The notes under the pieces: generated by a model
What the model was told of the DNA's origin: nothing
Seen by the model: the letters and a program-made list of their open reading frames with translations, nothing else
Databases searched by the model: none
Made by a program: the position numbers and the translations under genes
Shown here: piece by piece, positions 41,354-53,247 of the stretch
Layout: each line of letters begins with the position of its first letter
Position numbering within the stretch: the first letter of the stretch is position 1
Source of the DNA: Bartonella tamiae Th239
GTDB lineage: Bacteria > Pseudomonadota > Alphaproteobacteria > Rhizobiales > Rhizobiaceae
Assembly (NCBI RefSeq): GCF_000278275.1
Contig: NZ_JH725147.1
Coordinates: 556,388 to 620,387, forward strand
Reading direction: 5' to 3'
DNA: 64,000 nucleotides

Positions 41354-41475
41354 ATAAAAAGAAGTATCGTTTATCGTGTTATCGCAAAAAATAAAAAAAG
41401 GATGTACTTAACTCAATAAAATAGTTTTACGTTTTGAACTGATTTTAATGCTGGGTCATTCTTTGGAATATGGTT

Positions 41476-42648
41476 TTAAAGGTGCATGGGTTTGAACAAT
41501 GCTGATAGCCCCATGCCGCCACCAATTCCCATTGTTGCTAAACCTAAAGAGGCATCAGACAGATCTTTCATCTGTGCCAACAAACGTGTGACCAAAATAG
41601 CGCCTGACGCACCAAAAGGATGACCAAGTGCAATCGCCCCTCCATGTTGATTAACCATAGAAGAGTCAAGATTTAATTGATCAAGACTTGCCAGAACTTG
41701 TACAGCAAATGCCTCATTAAATTCTATGATGGTTAGATCCCTTAGCTTGAGCGAAGCTTGTCTTTTAAAAAGTTTTTGAGTGGAAGCTACAGGGCCAATA
41801 CCAAGAAAATTTGGATCAACACCTGCCACGGCACTATCGATAAAGCTTAAAACATGCTTTGCGCCCACTTCACGTGCTTTTTGTTGTGATGTCACTAATG
41901 CCATGGCGGCTCCATCATTGAGTGGACAAGCATTACCTGCTGTTACAGTACCACTTTGGCAAAAAACAGGTTTTAAGCGTGAGAGTGTTGAAAAGGAAAG
42001 TCCTTCTCTTATAGATTCATCTTTTTGAATAAGACCAAGCGATGTTTGGACTGGTATGATTTCGTCTTCAAAAATATGATTTTTTAACGCTTTCATTGCT
42101 CTTTCGTGACTTTGTAAGGCAAACGCATCTTGCCTTGCGCGCGAAATTTCAAATTTTTGTGCAATATTTTCTGCGGCTATCCCCATGTCAGGATCACCAA
42201 TTTCATCAGGTGAAAAACGCGCTCTTTTATAAAATTCTGGTGTATCGCTCAGTCTTTTTGGGCGTTTTATACGCCAAGGAGCGGTACTGATACTTTCTGC
42301 GCCACCTGCCAAATAAAAAGAACCTGCTCCTGCCTCAATAAGCCGACATGCTTGAATGATGGCTTCAAGCCCTGATCCACATTGGCGATCAACTGTTTGA
42401 CCAGCTACATGAAAGGGTAAACCAGCACTAAGAGCGGCAAGACGGGCGAGGTTTCCTCCACCACCAGCAGCATTGCCTATAATAACATCGTCAATATCAT
42501 TCTCATTCACATTGGTGCGTTCTAAAAGAGATTTTATCAACGTGGCAGCAAGATATTCAACGTCAACCATGGCAAGTCCCCCATAAGCACGCGCAATTGG
42601 CGTGCGAAGAGCCGCAATGATAACAGCTTGATGAGCTTCATTTTTCAT
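41476..42648 (-). CDS. Thiolase family protein with an altered second active-site cysteine
   Basis: A 390-residue thiolase-fold protein. The acyl-accepting nucleophile is present (DRQCGSGLEA, Cys90), as are NEAFAVQVL and NQHGGAIALGHPFGASGA with the catalytic His near 344. The C-terminal motif, normally C-x-G-G-G, reads TMGIGGGMG, so the cysteine that acts as acid/base in thiolases is Gly374 (codon GGA). The fold and first half-reaction should be possible; Claisen condensation or thiolysis is doubtful. The start overlaps the stop of the AMP-ligase gene upstream by four bases (ATGA type), so the two are translationally coupled. A related pairing (yhfS-yhfT) is known in Bacillus subtilis. Substrate unknown. 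Confidence 0.88.
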   Translation of the reverse strand: MKNEAHQAVIIAALRTPIARAYGGLAMVDVEYLAATLIKSLLERTNVNENDIDDVIIGNAAGGGGNLARLAALSAGLPFHVAGQTVDRQCGSGLEAIIQACRLIEAGAGSFYLAGGAESISTAPWRIKRPKRLSDTPEFYKRARFSPDEIGDPDMGIAAENIAQKFEISRARQDAFALQSHERAMKALKNHIFEDEIIPVQTSLGLIQKDESIREGLSFSTLSRLKPVFCQSGTVTAGNACPLNDGAAMALVTSQQKAREVGAKHVLSFIDSAVAGVDPNFLGIGPVASTQKLFKRQASLKLRDLTIIEFNEAFAVQVLASLDQLNLDSSMVNQHGGAIALGHPFGASGAILVTRLLAQMKDLSDASLGLATMGIGGGMGLSALFKPMHL

Positions 42649-44204
42649 AGTTTTCGTAGGACCTTCGAATTTTTTTCGACCAGTTGTTTTACTTGCTCAC
42701 GCGCGATTTTATCACTCCAAGTCATTGGCCATTGAGAAATTTGGTAAATATCTTTCGGCCATTTATATTGTGGTAAAAAGGCACGGCATGCCGTATGAAT
42801 CTCGTTCGCACTATAAGATTTATCCGTCTTTAATGAAATGACGATAACCAGTTTTTCCCCATAGAGTGCATCTTTTTGCCCAAAAGCGATGACGTCATGA
42901 ATGTCGTCAATTTGTTTGATGGCATCTTCTATTTCAGAAAAATAAATATTATTCCCTGCAGAGATCATCATTGTACCTTGTCGTCCTAAGATATGAAGGT
43001 TATCCTCATTATCAAGCATACCAAGATCACCAACACTTGCTCCCTCAGCTATTTTTCTAAATGATTGGTGTGTATCACCCCATAAATAGTGCGAAGCAAC
43101 CAAGTCACTATCAACAAAGATTGTTCCGATTGTCCCATTGGGACATAAAATATTTTTATCATCGCGGATTGTAATTTTTACGCCTGGAAAAGGCTTGCCA
43201 ACGGATGACATAGACGTATTTCGGGATAGTTTTTCTTCAGTCAAAGTATTGATTGAAACAAAACTTAATTCTGATGCCCCATAATATTGAAGAATTTTGG
43301 CATTTGGAAAAAATTTTTTTGCCTGTTTAAAATGGTCTTTATCAAATTTTGCAGCACCACTCATGAATTGGCTTAAACGTGGAAAGACAGTTTTTTTTAA
43401 TTCTGAAGCATTGCTGAGGAGCGACAACATTGTCGGTACACCAATAAAGCGGTCACAATTTGTTAAAAGCTTTGCAATATTCTTTGGCTTGAATTTTTGA
43501 GTACTATAAAATCTTTGTCCCATAAAAAAAGCTTCTGCCATCGCATAAAGGCTGACTCCGTGAACCAGTGGCCCTGGTGCTAAGCAATTTTGTTGCTTTT
43601 TAAGATTAAACACATCCTGTCCTCTTTGCAAAGAGTAACGCCAGCTATTACGAGTTCTGATAAACGCTTTTGGCATTCCTGTTGTGCCTGATGTAAAGCC
43701 AATAAAAAAAGGATGATCAGGCAAGTTTTCGATACACTTGTCATCATATTGATTTTCTAAAAAACGTTCGTAAGAATGATTAGGATGATTAGTTTCATCA
43801 AGGAAAAGGACATTATGTGCCTTCTCAAGAGCAAGACTGGCAATTTGAGTATGATCTTTTTCACAAATGACAAGATCTGGTTTGAGACGTGTTAAAACTT
43901 CACGCATTTGTATTTTTGGTGTTTGTGTTGATAAAAGTGCAATGCAATGAGGTGAGGCTGATGCCCCTGTAAAAATTTCTGCAAAGTGAAAATGATTGGG
44001 CAAGATTGCCAAGACAAGACGACCTTCTTCACTTAAGCCGTGACATTCACAATTTTGGCGTTTCAGTGTTTTGAGGGCTTGGCGAAAGCGCGAAGCGCGA
44101 TTAAAAAGTGTCGCATAATTCATACTCTGCCCATCAATATTGAAACAAAGCTTTTGCGGCATATTGTGTGCATGTTTTTGCACAGCATCAATAATCGGCA
44201 TCAA
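42645..44204 (-). CDS. AMP-dependent acyl-CoA synthetase/ligase
   Basis: A 519-residue member of the adenylate-forming family. Core motifs: FIGFTSGTTGMPKAF (P-loop), YYGASELSFV (a GASE variant of the usual YGxTE), SVGDLGMLDNEDNLHILGRQ (nucleotide-binding Asp and hinge) and a C-terminal SDKIAREQVKQL with the likely catalytic Lys. It activates a carboxylic acid to acyl-AMP and then, probably, acyl-CoA. It is the first gene of a two-gene operon with the thiolase, so it may supply that protein's acyl-CoA. The GASE motif resembles long-chain ligases, but the substrate is not readable. Confidence 0.9.
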   Translation of the reverse strand: MMPIIDAVQKHAHNMPQKLCFNIDGQSMNYATLFNRASRFRQALKTLKRQNCECHGLSEEGRLVLAILPNHFHFAEIFTGASASPHCIALLSTQTPKIQMREVLTRLKPDLVICEKDHTQIASLALEKAHNVLFLDETNHPNHSYERFLENQYDDKCIENLPDHPFFIGFTSGTTGMPKAFIRTRNSWRYSLQRGQDVFNLKKQQNCLAPGPLVHGVSLYAMAEAFFMGQRFYSTQKFKPKNIAKLLTNCDRFIGVPTMLSLLSNASELKKTVFPRLSQFMSGAAKFDKDHFKQAKKFFPNAKILQYYGASELSFVSINTLTEEKLSRNTSMSSVGKPFPGVKITIRDDKNILCPNGTIGTIFVDSDLVASHYLWGDTHQSFRKIAEGASVGDLGMLDNEDNLHILGRQGTMMISAGNNIYFSEIEDAIKQIDDIHDVIAFGQKDALYGEKLVIVISLKTDKSYSANEIHTACRAFLPQYKWPKDIYQISQWPMTWSDKIAREQVKQLVEKNSKVLRKL

Positions 44205-44283
44205 TCTTTCCTATAAAATTATCAATCTTTTAAAATAATCGTTTTGAAAACTTTTTTATGATGACATAAAAACTTTATAAAAT

Positions 44284-44322
44284 AAAAACAGCTTCACTTT
44301 AAATATCAAAGTAAAGCTGTTT
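44284..44322 (-). terminator. Terminator of ilvD
   Basis: AAACAGCTT (44286-44294) pairs with AAGCTGTTT (44314-44322) with extended inner pairing, followed on the minus strand by a T-rich tail. It lies 31 bases after the ilvD stop. Confidence 0.85.
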
Positions 44323-44352
44323 GTAAGATATAAATAATATTTTTTTTAAATT

Positions 44353-46191
44353 TTAAATTTGGCGCACTGCACCTTTTGCAGCCGATGTCGTCATCGTAGC
44401 GTAAGCTTTCAGTGCTTTAGAAACTTTACGCTTACGCACTTCTTCAGGTTGCCATGCATCTTTGCCTTTTTCTTCCATTTTTTCACGGCGATGGGCAATT
44501 TCACTATCATCAACTACAAGATGAATTTTTCTGTTTGGAATATCAATCTCAATTATATCGCCTTCTTTTACCAGACCGATAGTGCCTCCTTCAGCGGCTT
44601 CTGGAGAAATATGCCCAATGGATAGCCCTGATGATCCGCCTGAAAAACGACCATCAGTAATTAATGCACAGTCTTTTCCTAATCCTTTTGATTTTAAATA
44701 GCTGGTTGGGTACAACATTTCTTGCATGCCCGGTCCCCCACGGGGACCTTCATAACGGATAAGTACAATGTCTCCAGGTTTTATTTTGCCGTTTAAAATT
44801 GCCAATACTGAAGAATCTTGACTCTCAAATATGCGTGCGGGTCCTTTAAATGTTAAGATTGATTCATCAACACCCGCGGTTTTAACAATGCATCCATCTT
44901 CGGCTAAATTACCATAAAGAACAGCTAAACCACCATCTTGCGAGTAAGCATGATTCTTTGCGCGAATGACACCTTTTTCACGGTCAAGATCCACCGTTTC
45001 ATAACGTTTGGATTGACTGAAAGCCGTTTGGGTTGGAACACCACCAGGTGCTGCACGATAAAACTCATGAATTGTTGGATCATTAGTTTGTTTTACATCC
45101 CATTTGCGCAAGGCATCTTTCAATGTCTTTTCATGCACTGTATAGGTTGAATTATCAATGAGACCTGCGCGATCAAGTTCGCCCAATATGGCCATAATTC
45201 CTCCTGCACGATGGACATTTTCCATGTGTATATTGGCAATAGCTGGAGCAACTTTACATAAAACAGGAACATTGCGTGACAAACGATCAATATCAGCCAT
45301 CGTAAAATCAATATCGCCCTCTTGTGCCGCAGCAAGAAGGTGAAGGACTGTATTGGTCGAGCCGCCCATTGAAATATCAAGGGTCATAGCATTTTCAAAC
45401 GCTTTCAGTGAGGCAATATTACGAGGCAATATAGTTTCGTCATCATTTTGATAATAGCGTTTGGCAAGTTCAACAATACGATGTCCAGCCTCTTCAAAAA
45501 GGCGGCGGCGATCAGAATGGGTTGCAAGTGCAGAACCGTTGCCAGGCAATGATAGTCCTAAAGCTTCTGTCAGACAATTCATCGAATTTGCTGTAAACAT
45601 ACCTGAACATGACCCACATGTTGGACATGCAGAACGTTCCATTGCGCTAATTTCAGCATCACTATTATTATCATCAGCCGCAGCAACCATCGCATCAACA
45701 AGATCAACAGAAATGTCTTTGTCTTTCCAAGTGATTTTGCCTGCTTCCATTGGACCGCCAGATACAAAAATGGTTGGAATATTCAACCTTAAAGAAGCCA
45801 TGAGCATTCCTGGCGTAATTTTATCGCAGTTGGAAATGCACACCAAAGCATCTGCACAGTGTGCATTAACCATATATTCTACAGAGTCGGCAATAATTTC
45901 ACGCGATGGTAAAGAATAGAGCATACCATCATGACCCATGGCAATACCATCATCAACAGCAATAGTGTTAAATTCCTTTGCTACACCACCAGCATTGGCA
46001 ACTTCTAAAGCAACCAATTGCCCCATATCTTTAAGATGGACATGACCGGGAACAAATTGGGTAAATGAATTGGCAATAGCGATAATTGGCTTTCCAAAAT
46101 CGCTGTCTTTCATGCCTGTAGCGCGCCATAAGCCGCGTGCACCTGCCATGTTGCGACCATGGGTAGAGGTTCTTGAGCGATAAGGGGGCAT
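44353..46191 (-). CDS. ilvD: Dihydroxy-acid dehydratase
   Basis: A 612-residue iron-sulfur dehydratase of valine, leucine and isoleucine biosynthesis, converting dihydroxy acids to 2-keto acids. Cluster-region cysteines are visible in [12 protein letters not shown] and [15 protein letters not shown], the metal-binding GGSTNTVLH loop and the C-terminal [23 protein letters not shown], including the conserved Ser. Length is typical of the IlvD/Edd family, and the N-terminal [19 protein letters not shown] signature (here [17 protein letters not shown]) supports IlvD over Edd. ATG start at 46191. Confidence 0.96.
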   Translation of the reverse strand: MPPYRSRTSTHGRNMAGARGLWRATGMKDSDFGKPIIAIANSFTQFVPGHVHLKDMGQLVALEVANAGGVAKEFNTIAVDDGIAMGHDGMLYSLPSREIIADSVEYMVNAHCADALVCISNCDKITPGMLMASLRLNIPTIFVSGGPMEAGKITWKDKDISVDLVDAMVAAADDNNSDAEISAMERSACPTCGSCSGMFTANSMNCLTEALGLSLPGNGSALATHSDRRRLFEEAGHRIVELAKRYYQNDDETILPRNIASLKAFENAMTLDISMGGSTNTVLHLLAAAQEGDIDFTMADIDRLSRNVPVLCKVAPAIANIHMENVHRAGGIMAILGELDRAGLIDNSTYTVHEKTLKDALRKWDVKQTNDPTIHEFYRAAPGGVPTQTAFSQSKRYETVDLDREKGVIRAKNHAYSQDGGLAVLYGNLAEDGCIVKTAGVDESILTFKGPARIFESQDSSVLAILNGKIKPGDIVLIRYEGPRGGPGMQEMLYPTSYLKSKGLGKDCALITDGRFSGGSSGLSIGHISPEAAEGGTIGLVKEGDIIEIDIPNRKIHLVVDDSEIAHRREKMEEKGKDAWQPEEVRKRKVSKALKAYATMTTSAAKGAVRQI

Positions 46192-46332
46192 TGTTATTTC
46201 CTTGAAGTAATCTAAATTTTATTATGTTTTGCGCCAATTCACAGTTAAAGGCAAGACGATTGTATTTTTTCTTATCAGAATTGGCTGATATCTTTGTTAT
46301 AATATTATATATAATAAATATTTTTCGTAATA

Positions 46333-46968
46333 TTATTGCTTATATTTCAACCATTCTTCCTGAAAAATCACGTCATTGAGAGGCATGCGTCGCCGCCAGC
46401 CTTTTTCTTCCAATTCAGGTTTATCGTAAAAATGGCTAACATAGCCCAAACAAAGATAAGCAATAATAGTAATTGATTCGGGGATCTTTAAAAGAGCGCG
46501 TAATTCACTTTCACAATAGATTGATACCCAGCCCACACCAATATTTTCATATCGTGCTGCAAGCATGAGATTTTGCACAGCACAGGCGCAGCTATAGGCT
46601 GACATTTGCGGATTATGATAGCGTCCAAGTCCACTTGCGCCATCCCGTTTATTTTCACAGGTGATAACAATATTAAGCGGTGCTTTCACAATTCCTTCTA
46701 GTTTTAGTGATTGATAAAGTTGTTGTTTTTTATCTTTAAAAAGAGTTGCTTCTTGAAGTTGTGCCTTTTTAAAGATGTTTTGAACATTTTTTTTTCGTTT
46801 TACATCACGGATAAGGATAAAATTCCAAGGTTGTTGAAAGCCAACAGAAGGGGCATGATGAGCCGCATCTAAAAGACGCATTAAGGTTGTCTCATCGATC
46901 GACTTTGGTAAAAACTCATCGCGAACATCACGCCGTTTTTTTATTAGAGCATAAATATCGTCACTCAT
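46333..46968 (-). CDS. bluB: 5,6-dimethylbenzimidazole synthase
   Basis: About 211 residues, an oxygen-dependent flavin-destructase that converts reduced FMN to the lower ligand of vitamin B12. The family is identified by RRDVRDEFLP, the AAHHAPSVGFQQPWNFI segment, NPQMSAYSCACAVQNLMLAA, and GVGWVSIY followed by YLCLGYVSHF. The nitroreductase fold is shared with other oxidoreductases, but these signatures are specific for BluB. No other cobalamin gene is in the window, so de novo B12 synthesis cannot be judged. ATG 46968 (MSDDIYAL) is preferred to ATG 46974. Confidence 0.93.
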   Translation of the reverse strand: MSDDIYALIKKRRDVRDEFLPKSIDETTLMRLLDAAHHAPSVGFQQPWNFILIRDVKRKKNVQNIFKKAQLQEATLFKDKKQQLYQSLKLEGIVKAPLNIVITCENKRDGASGLGRYHNPQMSAYSCACAVQNLMLAARYENIGVGWVSIYCESELRALLKIPESITIIAYLCLGYVSHFYDKPELEEKGWRRRMPLNDVIFQEEWLKYKQ

Positions 46969-46974
46969 ATTCAA

Positions 46975-47342
46975 GAGATTCGCTAACAGATCATTACAAT
47001 TTTGGTCATTATTTGTAAATTTTGATCCTTTTAAAGATTGTAAGTGCTTTATAATTTTAGTTTAAGGATTTGATCTTGATAATTTTTTAAAGGCGGGCAA
47101 CAGTTATGAACATTTGATGTCTCTTTTTAAATATATGACTGATCTTTCTATTAAAATTAAGTGAATTAATAGACATAAACGCGCATGACAAGCATGGTCA
47201 ATGCTATAACGACAATATGACTTTTGTAGATGGTTTGTACATTTGAGAAAAAAACTAAAACCGCTATTTATTCAATATGAGCAATGTTTCATTGAGCGTC
47301 ATTGTCAAAAGAAGTGACTTAAATTTTAAGAAGATAGAAAAA
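46975..47342. other. Intergenic region between bluB and tRNA-Ala
   Basis: About 370 AT-rich bases. No gene or convincing terminator is seen; a small CAATG-AAA-CATTG hairpin lies about 60-70 bases downstream of the tRNA. Confidence 0.4.
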
Positions 47343-47418
<76 letters not shown>

Positions 47419-47495
47419 AAATTCATAAAATGATTTGGTCAAAAAACTTTAAGCAAACTTTTAGGTTTCTTAAAGCTTGCAAAGAGGAAGATCAA

Positions 47496-47536
47496 GAAGA
47501 ATTTGTACTCTTTGATAAATGGAATACAAATTCTTC
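47496..47536. repeat. 12-bp inverted repeat downstream of the TIGR02300 gene
   Basis: GAAGAATTTGTA at 47496-47507 is complementary to 47525-47536 across a 17-base spacer. It lies 14 bases past the stop of the TIGR02300 gene. There is no clean U-run on the minus strand, so it may be a stability stem or a weak terminator. Confidence 0.55.
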
Positions 47537-47549
47537 CTTTTATTTGTTC

Positions 47550-47933
47550 TTATTCGTCGTCGTTAGAAATACCGCCGCCAAGTATGTCGTTGACATCGTC
47601 ATTTTCATCGTCATCATCATCTGGCAAAAAGGCATCATCACCATCATCACCAAGATCAATATCATCGTCGCCAAGATCAGGAAGGTCATCATTGCCTTTT
47701 GTCTCATCATCGGCATCTTCGAGAGAAATGAATTCAGGTTTTTCTAATGCGGTATCGAGCTCTTCTGCTTCCACTTCCTCTTCTTCACCCTTAGCCTCAG
47801 CAGAAGCTTCAAAATAAGAGCGTGGATACGAAATGCCCGTATAGGGCGAAATAACAGGATCGCGATTAAGATCGTAAAATTTTTTGCCTGTTTCTGGATC
47901 TATACGTTTGGTTCCAAGTTCAGGTTTTGCCAT
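47550..47933 (-). CDS. TIGR02300 family protein with acidic tail
   Basis: A 127-residue protein whose first 45 residues match the alphaproteobacterial TIGR02300 family: AKPELGTKRIDPETGKKFYDLN followed by DPVISPYTGISYPRSYF (given in parts). The remainder is extremely acidic, with runs of Asp and Glu, and low complexity up to the end. Function is unknown. The gene directly precedes tRNA-Ala on the same strand. Serine-rich opposite-strand reading frames here are a by-product of the Asp/Glu repeats. Confidence 0.9.
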   Translation of the reverse strand: MAKPELGTKRIDPETGKKFYDLNRDPVISPYTGISYPRSYFEASAEAKGEEEEVEAEELDTALEKPEFISLEDADDETKGNDDLPDLGDDDIDLGDDGDDAFLPDDDDDENDDVNDILGGGISNDDE

Positions 47934-48217
47934 GGACCGTGCCTCTTTAGTTGATCGAGCTATTTTCTTCTTATAAACTTATGCTTAAAAAAGAAAATAA
48001 GCCGTTTGCCTTATGCAGTACATTTTCAAAGCAGAACCGTGTTCTAATTGCAAATGAAAATGCGAAATGGTTACATTAAAAAATCGTTTGTGGTGCTTAA
48101 GCGCAAAATGACTCATTTGTCAAAGATAAAGCGCAAATTTTACGCGTATTTTCTCATGACGTAAACAATTCTGTATGCTAAACCACTCTTGATTTTTATA
48201 ATGAATGATAAAATTAG

Positions 48218-50196
<1,979 letters not shown>

Positions 50197-50341
50197 CACC
50201 ATAATTATCGAAATGCTTAGCGGCTTTCATAATGGCAAAAAGAATTGGCATTTGGAATAAGCAACAGCTTTTAACAAAATTGAACTGTTAAGCGCTGAAC
50301 GGCTGATTGATAATATTAAAAATTTGTGTTTTTTCTGCCTT

Positions 50342-50409
50342 TGCGCCAAAAAATGCCTGCTGAAATGTAGGAGGTGGAAAGCACATTGTTTTAACACCAA
50401 CCTGGCGCA
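50342..50409 (+). promoter_or_regulatory. Structured leader upstream of rpsA, possible autoregulatory element
   Basis: A two-level stem can form 37-104 bases before the rpsA start. The outer stem TGCGCC (50342-50347) pairs with GGCGCA (50404-50409). The inner AGG-A-GGTG (50369-50376) pairs with CACC-AA-CCT (50395-50403). The inner left arm is a perfect AGGAGGTG Shine-Dalgarno-like sequence sequestered by pairing, yet no gene starts after it. Gammaproteobacterial rpsA leaders also fold and bind S1; function here is inference. Confidence 0.4.
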
Positions 50410-50445
50410 TGTGTCTATATATAACGGCACGTTTTAGGAGTTTCT

Positions 50446-52146
50446 ATGTCACAATATAATCCCACAACAGCGGATTTTGAAGCCCTTTTGGCAGAATCCT
50501 TTCAAACAAATGATTTGGCTGAAGGTTCTGTTGTAAAAGGCCGCATCATAGCAATTGAAAAAGATATGGCGATCATTGATGCTGGTTTAAAAGTAGAAGG
50601 TCGTATTCCTTTAAAAGAATTTGGTGCCAAGGGCAAAGATGGTTCATTAAACCCGGGTGATGAAGTCGAAGTTTATGTTGAACGCATTGAAAATGCCATG
50701 GGTGAAGCCGTCTTATCGCGCGAAAAAGCACGTCGCGAAGAAAGCTGGGTTCGTTTGGAAGAAAAATTCAATGCAGGTGAACGCGTTGATGGCGTAATTT
50801 TCAGTCAGGTCAAAGGCGGCTTTACAGTTGATCTTGATGGTGCAGTTGCATTTTTGCCGCGCTCGCAAGTGGATATTCGTCCTATTCGCGATGTCACACC
50901 TTTGATGCATAATCCACAGCCATTCGAAATTTTAAAAATGGACCGTCGCCGTGGCAATATTGTGGTATCACGTCGCACAGTACTTGAAGAAAGCCGTGCA
51001 GAGCAGCGTTCAGAAATTGTCCAAAATCTTGAAGAAAATCAAATTGTTGATGGTGTTGTTAAAAACATCACAGATTATGGTGCTTTTGTTGATCTTGGCG
51101 GTATTGATGGTTTGTTGCATGTGACGGATATGGCTTGGCGTCGCGTGAATCATCCTTCAGAAATTTTGACAATTGGTCAAACGGTAAAAGTTCAGATTGT
51201 TCGCATCAATCAAGATACCCATCGTATTTCCTTAGGCATGAAACAGCTTGAAAATGATCCATGGGATGGTATTGGTACTAAATATCCAATCGGCAAAAAA
51301 ATCACTGGAGCTGTTACCAATATTACCGATTACGGAGCTTTTGTTGAAATTGAACCCGGTATTGAAGGTTTGATCCATGTTTCAGAAATGAGCTGGACGA
51401 AGAAAAATGTTCACCCTGGAAAAATTCTTTCAACATCTCAAGAAGTCGAAGTGGTCGTGCTTGAAGTCGATCCTTCAAAACGCCGTATTTCTCTTGGACT
51501 AAAACAAACATTAGAAAATCCTTGGACTGCCTTTGCAGATAAGTTCCCTGTCAATTCACAAGTTGAAGGTGAAGTGAAAAATAAAACCGAGTTTGGTTTA
51601 TTTATCGGACTTGAAGGTGATGTTGACGGTATGGTTCACTTGTCTGATCTTGACTGGAATCGTCCTGGTGAGCAGGTGATTGATGACTACAATAAAGGTG
51701 ATATGGTTAAAGCCATTGTTCTTGATGTAGACGTTGAAAAAGAGCGTATTTCTCTTGGTATTAAACAGCTTGCAGGCGATAAAGTTGGAGAGGCAGCTGC
51801 TTCTGGCGATTTACGTAAAGGTGCAGTTGTAACATGTGAGGTAACAGGCATTAATGAAAATGGTGTTGATGTTAAATTGATTGATCATGACATTGAAACC
51901 ACTATTCGTCGTACAGATCTTTCACGTGATCGCGATGAACAACGTCCTGAACGCTTTACCGTTGGTCAGAAAGTTGATGCGCGTGTATTGAGCTTTGATA
52001 AAAAAACACGCAAACTTTCCGTTTCCATCAAAGCACTTGAAATTGCTGAAGAAAAAGAAGCGGTAGCTCAATATGGCTCAACAGATTCAGGCGCGTCGCT
52101 TGGTGATATTCTTGGTGCCGCTTTGAAAAAACAAGGCGATGACTAA
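50446..52146 (+). CDS. rpsA: 30S ribosomal protein S1
   Basis: A 566-residue ribosomal protein with six S1 (OB-fold) domains, recognisable by repeated G-x-V-x-x-I-x-x-F/Y-G-A/L-F and G-L-x-H-x-S/T-D motifs, for example VKNITDYGAFVDLGGIDGLLHVTDMAW, here cited only as its start VKNITDYGAFV, and VTNITDYGAFVEIEPG. The first two domains bind the ribosome and the rest bind mRNA. Codon use is that of a highly expressed gene. The start ATG follows TTTTAGGAGTTTCT. A terminator is at 52198-52223. Confidence 0.97.
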   Translation: MSQYNPTTADFEALLAESFQTNDLAEGSVVKGRIIAIEKDMAIIDAGLKVEGRIPLKEFGAKGKDGSLNPGDEVEVYVERIENAMGEAVLSREKARREESWVRLEEKFNAGERVDGVIFSQVKGGFTVDLDGAVAFLPRSQVDIRPIRDVTPLMHNPQPFEILKMDRRRGNIVVSRRTVLEESRAEQRSEIVQNLEENQIVDGVVKNITDYGAFVDLGGIDGLLHVTDMAWRRVNHPSEILTIGQTVKVQIVRINQDTHRISLGMKQLENDPWDGIGTKYPIGKKITGAVTNITDYGAFVEIEPGIEGLIHVSEMSWTKKNVHPGKILSTSQEVEVVVLEVDPSKRRISLGLKQTLENPWTAFADKFPVNSQVEGEVKNKTEFGLFIGLEGDVDGMVHLSDLDWNRPGEQVIDDYNKGDMVKAIVLDVDVEKERISLGIKQLAGDKVGEAAASGDLRKGAVVTCEVTGINENGVDVKLIDHDIETTIRRTDLSRDRDEQRPERFTVGQKVDARVLSFDKKTRKLSVSIKALEIAEEKEAVAQYGSTDSGASLGDILGAALKKQGDD

Positions 52147-52197
52147 AAATAAAGTACAATTTCAATAGCCACTTTTATAGTAATACATAATAATTTA

Positions 52198-52223
52198 AAC
52201 CCGCTTTGAATGGCGGGTTTTTT
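52198..52223 (+). terminator. Terminator of the aroA-cmk-rpsA cluster
   Basis: AACCCGC (52198-52204) pairs with GCGGGTT (52213-52219), followed by a T-run to 52223, about 50 bases after the rpsA stop. Confidence 0.88.
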
Positions 52224-52593
52224 ATTACTAATTTTTTCTAAATTGCCTCGCGTATATTCACTCACATAAAGATGAAACCAGACAAAATGTCATCTCACGC
52301 AGCAATGAGAGAAAATATTGAAGAAGCATATGTGTATGTAAAAAATAATATTAATAGGTTCTATATGACTATGCATGTCAGTATTATTGTGATGATTGAC
52401 TGATAAATTTTAAACTATCATCAATATAAAAGGTAAAATTTACAAATAATATATGTACTATAAGTATATTTATATAAGTTTTTTATTTTAATATAAATTG
52501 GTATGATATTTATTGTATTATTTAATTTTTTAAAAATAAATTTAAAACTATATATAATATAAATTTATACCTAATGTTTATTTTTATGTATGA
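52224..52593. other. Very AT-rich intergenic region
   Basis: About 370 bases of unusually AT-rich sequence (runs of TATA and TTTAAA from about 52430 to 52590) between convergent rpsA and secB. No gene, tRNA or known motif is seen. Confidence 0.5.
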
Positions 52594-52631
52594 TAAAATA
52601 AAACCATCCCCAAAATATGTTGGGAATGGTT
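52594..52631 (-). terminator. Terminator of secB
   Basis: AACCAT-CCC (52602-52610) pairs with GGG-A-ATGGTT (52622-52631, one bulged A); the plus-strand A-rich run 52594-52601 supplies the U-tail on the minus strand, 20 bases after the stop. Confidence 0.75.
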
Positions 52632-52650
52632 CACTATTAAAAATTGACGA

Positions 52651-53127
52651 TTAAGAAGGTTTGCTCTGCGCCTTAGCTTGTTCTTCAGCAATACGTTTTT
52701 GAAAAAGACCTGCGAAATCGATTGGGTCAATCATCAAAGGTGGAAATCCACCATTACGCGTAGCTTCAGTAACAATTTGGCGCGCAAATGGGAACAAAAG
52801 TCTTGGGCATTCAATAAAGACAAGCGGCATCAAATGTTCTTGTGGAATATTTTTAACTCGAAAGACACCGCCATAAACGAGTTCAACATTGAATAACATA
52901 TCTTTGCCTTCACCAGCTTTAGCAGAAAGGCTTAAAACGACATTGTAGTTATCATCGCCGATGGGATCGGCATTAACATTAATGCCTATATCAATTTCTG
53001 GCGCCTTGTCACGAGGACGCAAAGCGTCTGGTGCATTAGGGCTTTCGAACGAAAAATCTTTAAGATATTGCGTTAAGACTGTAAAAACTGGCGCTTCGCC
53101 TTTATTGTTTGCGTCACCTTCGGCCAT
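52651..53127 (-). CDS. secB: Protein-export chaperone SecB
   Basis: A 158-residue cytosolic chaperone that holds preproteins unfolded and hands them to SecA. It shows the [20 protein letters not shown]-terminus, [20 protein letters not shown], the [11 protein letters not shown] substrate groove segment and [13 protein letters not shown], followed by [17 protein letters not shown]. Length and order match SecB of alphaproteobacteria. fxsA lies upstream on the same strand, 120 bases away. Confidence 0.97.
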   Translation of the reverse strand: MAEGDANNKGEAPVFTVLTQYLKDFSFESPNAPDALRPRDKAPEIDIGINVNADPIGDDNYNVVLSLSAKAGEGKDMLFNVELVYGGVFRVKNIPQEHLMPLVFIECPRLLFPFARQIVTEATRNGGFPPLMIDPIDFAGLFQKRIAEEQAKAQSKPS

Positions 53128-53247
53128 TTGAAAAACCTTCTTTTATAATTGATAGCTTCACCATCAGGGTTTAAAGATAGTCTTGGCTATCATGTTGTGC
53201 CTCATCTTGCAAGAAAAGCTGAACGTGTTTTCTTCTTTTCCTATTGT

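Noticed and set aside
47503..47817. Plus-strand frame rich in serine
   Set aside because: Mirror of the Asp/Glu-coding repeats in the TIGR02300 gene on the other strand.
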